The notes beneath the pieces were generated by a model. It saw only the letters and a program-made list of their open reading frames with translations, made no database searches and was not told the DNA's origin. A program made the translations under genes and the position numbers. Below are positions 60,935-64,000 of a DNA stretch of 64,000 nucleotides, piece after piece; within the stretch, counting starts at the first letter, position 1, and each line of letters begins with the position of its first letter. This DNA is from Streptomyces sp. NBC_00425 (GTDB taxonomy: Bacteria > Actinomycetota > Actinomycetes > Streptomycetales > Streptomycetaceae): the NCBI RefSeq assembly GCF_036030735.1, contig NZ_CP107928.1, positions 7,316,001-7,380,000 on the forward strand. The letters are read 5' to 3'.

Positions 60935-61405
60935 TCAGTTCTCCAGCCGCAGGACGACTTCCTCGATCTCCGCCGCGCGCGCGGCGGCGTACCCGGTGGC
61001 GCGGGCGGTGGGCACGAAGCCGCACTTCACGAGGACCCGGAGCGAACCGGCGTTGTCGGCCGCCGCCCGCGCGAACAGCGGACGCTCCGGGACCTCGGCG
61101 AGCAGGACCGTCAGCGCCGCCGTGGCGATGCCCCGGCCCCAGTACGCACGGTCCACCCAGTACGTCACCTCGCGCTCGCCCGGCTCCCCGTACACGGCCG
61201 CGCTGCCCACCACGTCTCCGTCCACCAGGATCGTGCGCACCACGGCGGAGGAGGCGCGGATCCTCTTCCAGCGGTCGTCGAAGGCGTCCCGGTCGGTCGG
61301 GTCCTCCGGGGTGAAGGCGGCCATGGCGAGGGACTCGGGGTCGTTCGTCTGCCGGAAGAACACCGGCAGATCGCTGTCGTGGACCCGGCGCAGAGCGATC
61401 GGCAT
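60935..61405 (-). CDS. GNAT family N-acetyltransferase
   Basis: A 156-residue acetyltransferase. The acetyl-CoA motif A is YWGRGIATAALTVLLAEV, with REVTYWVDRAYWG before it and NAGSLRVLVKCGFVPT as the C-terminal motif B. It belongs to the RimJ/RimL-like branch (DRDAFDDRWKRI near the N terminus). Cytosolic, substrate unknown. It lies 80 bases upstream of the penicillin-binding protein gene on the same strand. Confidence 0.92.
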   Translation of the reverse strand: MPIALRRVHDSDLPVFFRQTNDPESLAMAAFTPEDPTDRDAFDDRWKRIRASSAVVRTILVDGDVVGSAAVYGEPGEREVTYWVDRAYWGRGIATAALTVLLAEVPERPLFARAAADNAGSLRVLVKCGFVPTARATGYAAARAAEIEEVVLRLEN

Positions 61406-61438
61406 ACCGCAGAGCCTAGAGCCTTGCCGTCCCGGCGT

Positions 61439-62212
61439 TCACAGCCGCCGGGTGGCCAGGGTCAGCCGGTCGCGTGCGTCGAACAGGGCGTCCTTCACCA
61501 GCTGCTCGTGGGCCGGCGTGAGCCGCGCCACCGGAACCGAGCAACTGATCGCGTCCCGGGCCGGTGTGCGGTAGGGGATCGCCACGCCGAAGCAGCGCAG
61601 GCCCAGGGTGTTCTCCTCGCGGTCCACCGCGAAGCCCTGCTCGCGGACCTGGTGCAGCTCCTCGATGAGCTTCTCGCGGTCCGTGATCGTGTGCTCGGTG
61701 AGCGCCGGGAGCGTCTCCGGCAGCAGCTTGCGGACCTGCTCGTCGGTGTGGGTGCTCAGCAGGGCCTTGCCGAGCGAGGTGGAGTGCGCGGGCAGCCGGC
61801 GGCCGACGCGGGTGAACGGGCGCAGGTAGTGCTGCGACTGGCGGGTGGCGAGGTAGACGACGTTCGTGCCGTCCAGCCGGGCCAGGTGGATGGTCTCGGT
61901 GGTGTCGTCCGAGAGCCGGTCCAGGGTCGGCCGGGCGGAGGCGACCACCTCGTCGCCGTCGATGTACGAGGTGCCGACGAGCAGCGCTCGCACCCCGATG
62001 CCGTACCGCGTGCCCGTCGCGTCCGTCTCCACCCAGCCCAGTTCCACGAGCGTGCGCAGCAACATGTACAGACTCGACTTGGGGTATCCGACGGCCTCCT
62101 GGACCGACGCGAGGGAGTGCATCCCGGGGCGGCCGGCGAAGTATTCCAGCAGCTCAACCGTTCTCACCGCGGACTTGACCTGCGCTCCGCCCCCCGTCTC
62201 GACAGCCGACAT
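61439..62212 (-). CDS. IclR family regulator
   Basis: A 257-residue IclR protein. The winged helix (about 17-75) is KSAVRTVELLEYFAGRPG followed by VQEAVGYPKSSLYMLLRTLVELGWVE; the effector domain has HLARLDGTNVVYLATRQS, VGRRLPAHSTSLGKALLS and FAVDREENTLGLRCFGVAIP. Start ATG 62212 has an AAGGG site; an upstream in-frame ATG is less likely. It is divergent from the semialdehyde dehydrogenase gene and most probably controls it, sensing a sugar-acid intermediate. Confidence 0.93.
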   Translation of the reverse strand: MSAVETGGGAQVKSAVRTVELLEYFAGRPGMHSLASVQEAVGYPKSSLYMLLRTLVELGWVETDATGTRYGIGVRALLVGTSYIDGDEVVASARPTLDRLSDDTTETIHLARLDGTNVVYLATRQSQHYLRPFTRVGRRLPAHSTSLGKALLSTHTDEQVRKLLPETLPALTEHTITDREKLIEELHQVREQGFAVDREENTLGLRCFGVAIPYRTPARDAISCSVPVARLTPAHEQLVKDALFDARDRLTLATRRL

Positions 62213-62335
62213 CGCCCTTGACCCCTTCGTTCGACGGGAAATACGCTCCGACAGCATATTCAGCATCAGAGACAGCGTTCAGCCTATCGAACGCCCCTGG
62301 TGGATGAGCCAGTACCAAACGTGGAGGGACCCGCG

Positions 62336-63865
62336 GTGGCAGCAGCACCAGTCTGGAGTGTCGACCCCCGAACCGGGAAGCAGCGCGAACAGGTTGCGGT
62401 GGAGGCCACAGCCCAGGAGGTCGACGCCGTCGTCCGTGCCGCCCACGAAACGCGCGGCTCCCTCACGGACCGCACCGTCCGCGCGGCCTTCCTGCGCTCC
62501 GCCGCCGACCGCCTCCAGGCCGCAAAGGACACCCTCGTCGAGGTGGCCGACGCCGAGACCGCGCTCGGCCCGGTCCGGCTGAACGGCGAGCTCGCCCGCA
62601 CCTGCTACCAGCTGCGCGCGTTCGCCGACATCGTCGACGAGGGCGCCTTCCTCGACGTCGTCGTCGACCACCCCGACGACACCGCCACCCCGCCCGTTCC
62701 CGACCTGCGCCGCTACAAGGTGCCGCTCGGCGTGGTGGCCGTGTACTCGGCGTCGAACTTCCCCTTCGCCTTCTCCGTCGTCGGCGGCGACACCGCCAGC
62801 GCGCTGGCGGCCGGCAACCCGGTCGTCGTCAAGTCCCACCCCGACCACCCGGGGCTGTCCGAGCTGGTCGCCAAGGTGGTGCGCACGGCCGCCGCCGAGC
62901 ACGGCGTCCCGGCGAGCGTGCTCGGCCTCGTGCACGGCTTCGACGCCGGCCTCGAGCTGATCCGGCACCCGTTGGTCGCCGCCGCCGGCTTCACCGGCTC
63001 GATCCGGGGCGGACGGGCCCTGTTCGACGCGGCGGCCGCCCGGCCGACGCCGATCCCGTTCCACGGGGAGCTGGGGTCGCTGAACCCCGTCGTGGTGACC
63101 GAGGCGGCCGCCGCCGAGCGCGCCGAGGCCATCGGGACCGGTCTCGCCGGGTCGATGACGCTGGGCGTGGGGCAGTTCTGCGTCAAGCCCGGGCTGGTCC
63201 TGGTGCCGTCCGGCGCGGCCGGCGACGGGCTGCTCAAGTCCCTGACCGACGCCGTGAGCGACACCGAGGCGGGCGTGCTGCTCGACCACCGGATGCGGGA
63301 CAACTTCGTCGCCGGGGTCGCCGAGCGCGCCGGGCTGCCCGACGTGGAGTCGCCGGTCACCCCCGGCGCGGGCGGGGAGCACACCGTCAGCGCGGGGTTC
63401 CTGACCGTGCCCGCCGCCCGGCTCACCGCCGAGGGCGAGCACGACCTGCTGCTCGAGGAGTGCTTCGGGCCGGTCACCGTCGTGGCCCGCTACGAGGACG
63501 ACGACGAGGTCAGGGCCGTGCTGTCGCGGCTGCCGGGCAACCTCACGGCGACCGTCCAGCTGTCCGAGGGCGAGGCGGCCGGCGAGGGACGCGGCGGGGA
63601 GATCCTCGCCGAGCTGACGCCGCTGGCCGGGCGCGTGCTGGTGAACGGCTGGCCGACCGGCGTCGCCGTCGCACCGGCGCAGCACCACGGCGGGCCCTAT
63701 CCCGCCACCACGTCGACCTCCACCTCGGTGGGCGGCACCGCGATCGAACGGTGGCTGCGGCCGGTCGCCTACCAGAACACCCCCGCCGCGCTGCTCCCCG
63801 TGGAGCTGCGGGACGACAACGAGCTGGGTCTTCCGCGCCGGTTCAACGGGCGGCTGGAGCGATAG
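62336..63865 (+). CDS. Alpha-ketoglutarate semialdehyde dehydrogenase
   Basis: A 509-residue NAD(P)-dependent aldehyde dehydrogenase. The catalytic Cys is C282 (GVGQFCVKPG) and the general-base Glu E245 (FHGELGSLNP); VVAVYSASNFPFAFSVVGGDTASALAAG and VVVKSHPDHPG are the substrate/NADP-binding segments of the KGSADH subfamily, which lacks the GGN... of common ALDHs. GTG 62336 follows GGAGGG at seven bases; an earlier in-frame GTG at 62300 has no ribosome site. It converts the product of 5-dehydro-4-deoxyglucarate and 2-keto-3-deoxypentonate dehydration to 2-oxoglutarate. Confidence 0.9.
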   Translation: MAAAPVWSVDPRTGKQREQVAVEATAQEVDAVVRAAHETRGSLTDRTVRAAFLRSAADRLQAAKDTLVEVADAETALGPVRLNGELARTCYQLRAFADIVDEGAFLDVVVDHPDDTATPPVPDLRRYKVPLGVVAVYSASNFPFAFSVVGGDTASALAAGNPVVVKSHPDHPGLSELVAKVVRTAAAEHGVPASVLGLVHGFDAGLELIRHPLVAAAGFTGSIRGGRALFDAAAARPTPIPFHGELGSLNPVVVTEAAAAERAEAIGTGLAGSMTLGVGQFCVKPGLVLVPSGAAGDGLLKSLTDAVSDTEAGVLLDHRMRDNFVAGVAERAGLPDVESPVTPGAGGEHTVSAGFLTVPAARLTAEGEHDLLLEECFGPVTVVARYEDDDEVRAVLSRLPGNLTATVQLSEGEAAGEGRGGEILAELTPLAGRVLVNGWPTGVAVAPAQHHGGPYPATTSTSTSVGGTAIERWLRPVAYQNTPAALLPVELRDDNELGLPRRFNGRLER

Positions 63866-63902
63866 CGCATGAGCCTGCGCGCGGACGTCCGATAATCAGA
63901 CC

Positions 63903-64000
63903 ATGGACTTCTCGCTCCCCGAACTGCCCTTTCCCCTCCGGACGTACGGGCCCGACGGGCACTGGTTCCACGAGGACGGGGTGCTCACCGGGTGGGCCGG
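63903..64000 (+). CDS. DUF1349-like protein, 5' end only
   Basis: The first 32 codons: MDFSLPELPFPLRTYGPDG then WFHEDGVLTGWAG, running off the window. The WFHEDG and LTGWAG blocks match the start of DUF1349 concanavalin-like proteins. No strong ribosome site precedes the ATG. The rest lies outside the window, so function is not judged. Confidence 0.6.
   Translation, partial: MDFSLPELPFPLRTYGPDGHWFHEDGVLTGWA

Noticed and set aside
1..64000. CRISPR arrays, insertion sequences, integrases or prophage genes
   Set aside because: No regular repeat-spacer array, no transposase or integrase motif, and no terminal inverted repeats of mobile elements were seen; the repeat clusters found are short and irregular.

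Overview
The window is a GC-rich (about 70%+) chromosomal segment of a Streptomyces-type actinobacterium. Evidence for this: very strong third-position GC bias, GTG and TTG starts with GGAGG-type ribosome sites, many ATGA/GTGA/TGATG stop-start overlaps, twin-arginine secreted enzymes, and gene content (haem A synthase, SufR-B-D-Rieske-C-S-U-T operon, TerD, AcdS, SigE-type sigma factor) typical of Streptomyces. No integrase, transposase, prophage gene, CRISPR array, rRNA or canonical tRNA was seen.

Layout. 1-5,700: end of haem O synthase (ctaB), two soluble proteins, haem A synthase (ctaA), a daunorubicin-type ABC exporter pair and an AAC(3)-family acetyltransferase. 5,700-12,460: complete Fe-S assembly operon sufR-B-D-Rieske-C-S-U-T, closed by a strong hairpin; an iron-box-like repeat and a small inverted repeat lie at its promoter. 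12,480-21,190: AbfB-domain protein, an SMR efflux/TetR pair behind a repeat-rich control region, an HxlR-peroxiredoxin fusion, dapD and dapA (lysine pathway), small conserved proteins and an ArsR/SRPBCC pair. 21,200-26,400: secreted endonuclease/phosphatase-family protein, an unknown cytosolic protein and a Tat-exported PhoX-type protein. 26,440-28,550: the most interesting locus, a Ro60/TROVE protein preceded by three tandem, mutually similar Y-RNA-like genes. Two of these carry a circularly permuted tRNA-like domain (T-arm, capped acceptor stem, D-arm) and one lacks it. 28,560-32,330: GntR plus ACC deaminase, TetR, a double TerD-domain protein.

32,440-55,290 reads as an accessory island for pectin and its side chains. 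It holds uronate dehydrogenase, 5-dehydro-4-deoxyglucarate dehydratase coupled to an unknown protein, a GntR-controlled DHDPS-like/IlvD-like pair suited to sugar-acid dehydration, an ABC sugar importer (two permeases and a lipoprotein, no ATPase), a Gfo/Idh/MocA oxidoreductase, a PmoA-like protein and a GH43. These are followed by secreted rhamnogalacturonan acetylesterase, PL1 pectate lyase, two pectinesterases in tandem and a PL9 pectate lyase. An IclR-controlled alpha-ketoglutarate semialdehyde dehydrogenase at 62,336 would finish both sugar-acid routes, delivering 2-oxoglutarate.

55,360-62,000 is mixed: secreted HAD phosphatase, a sigma factor with a coupled membrane partner, an NCS2 purine permease, a standalone class B penicillin-binding protein and a GNAT acetyltransferase. 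The window ends inside a DUF1349-like gene.
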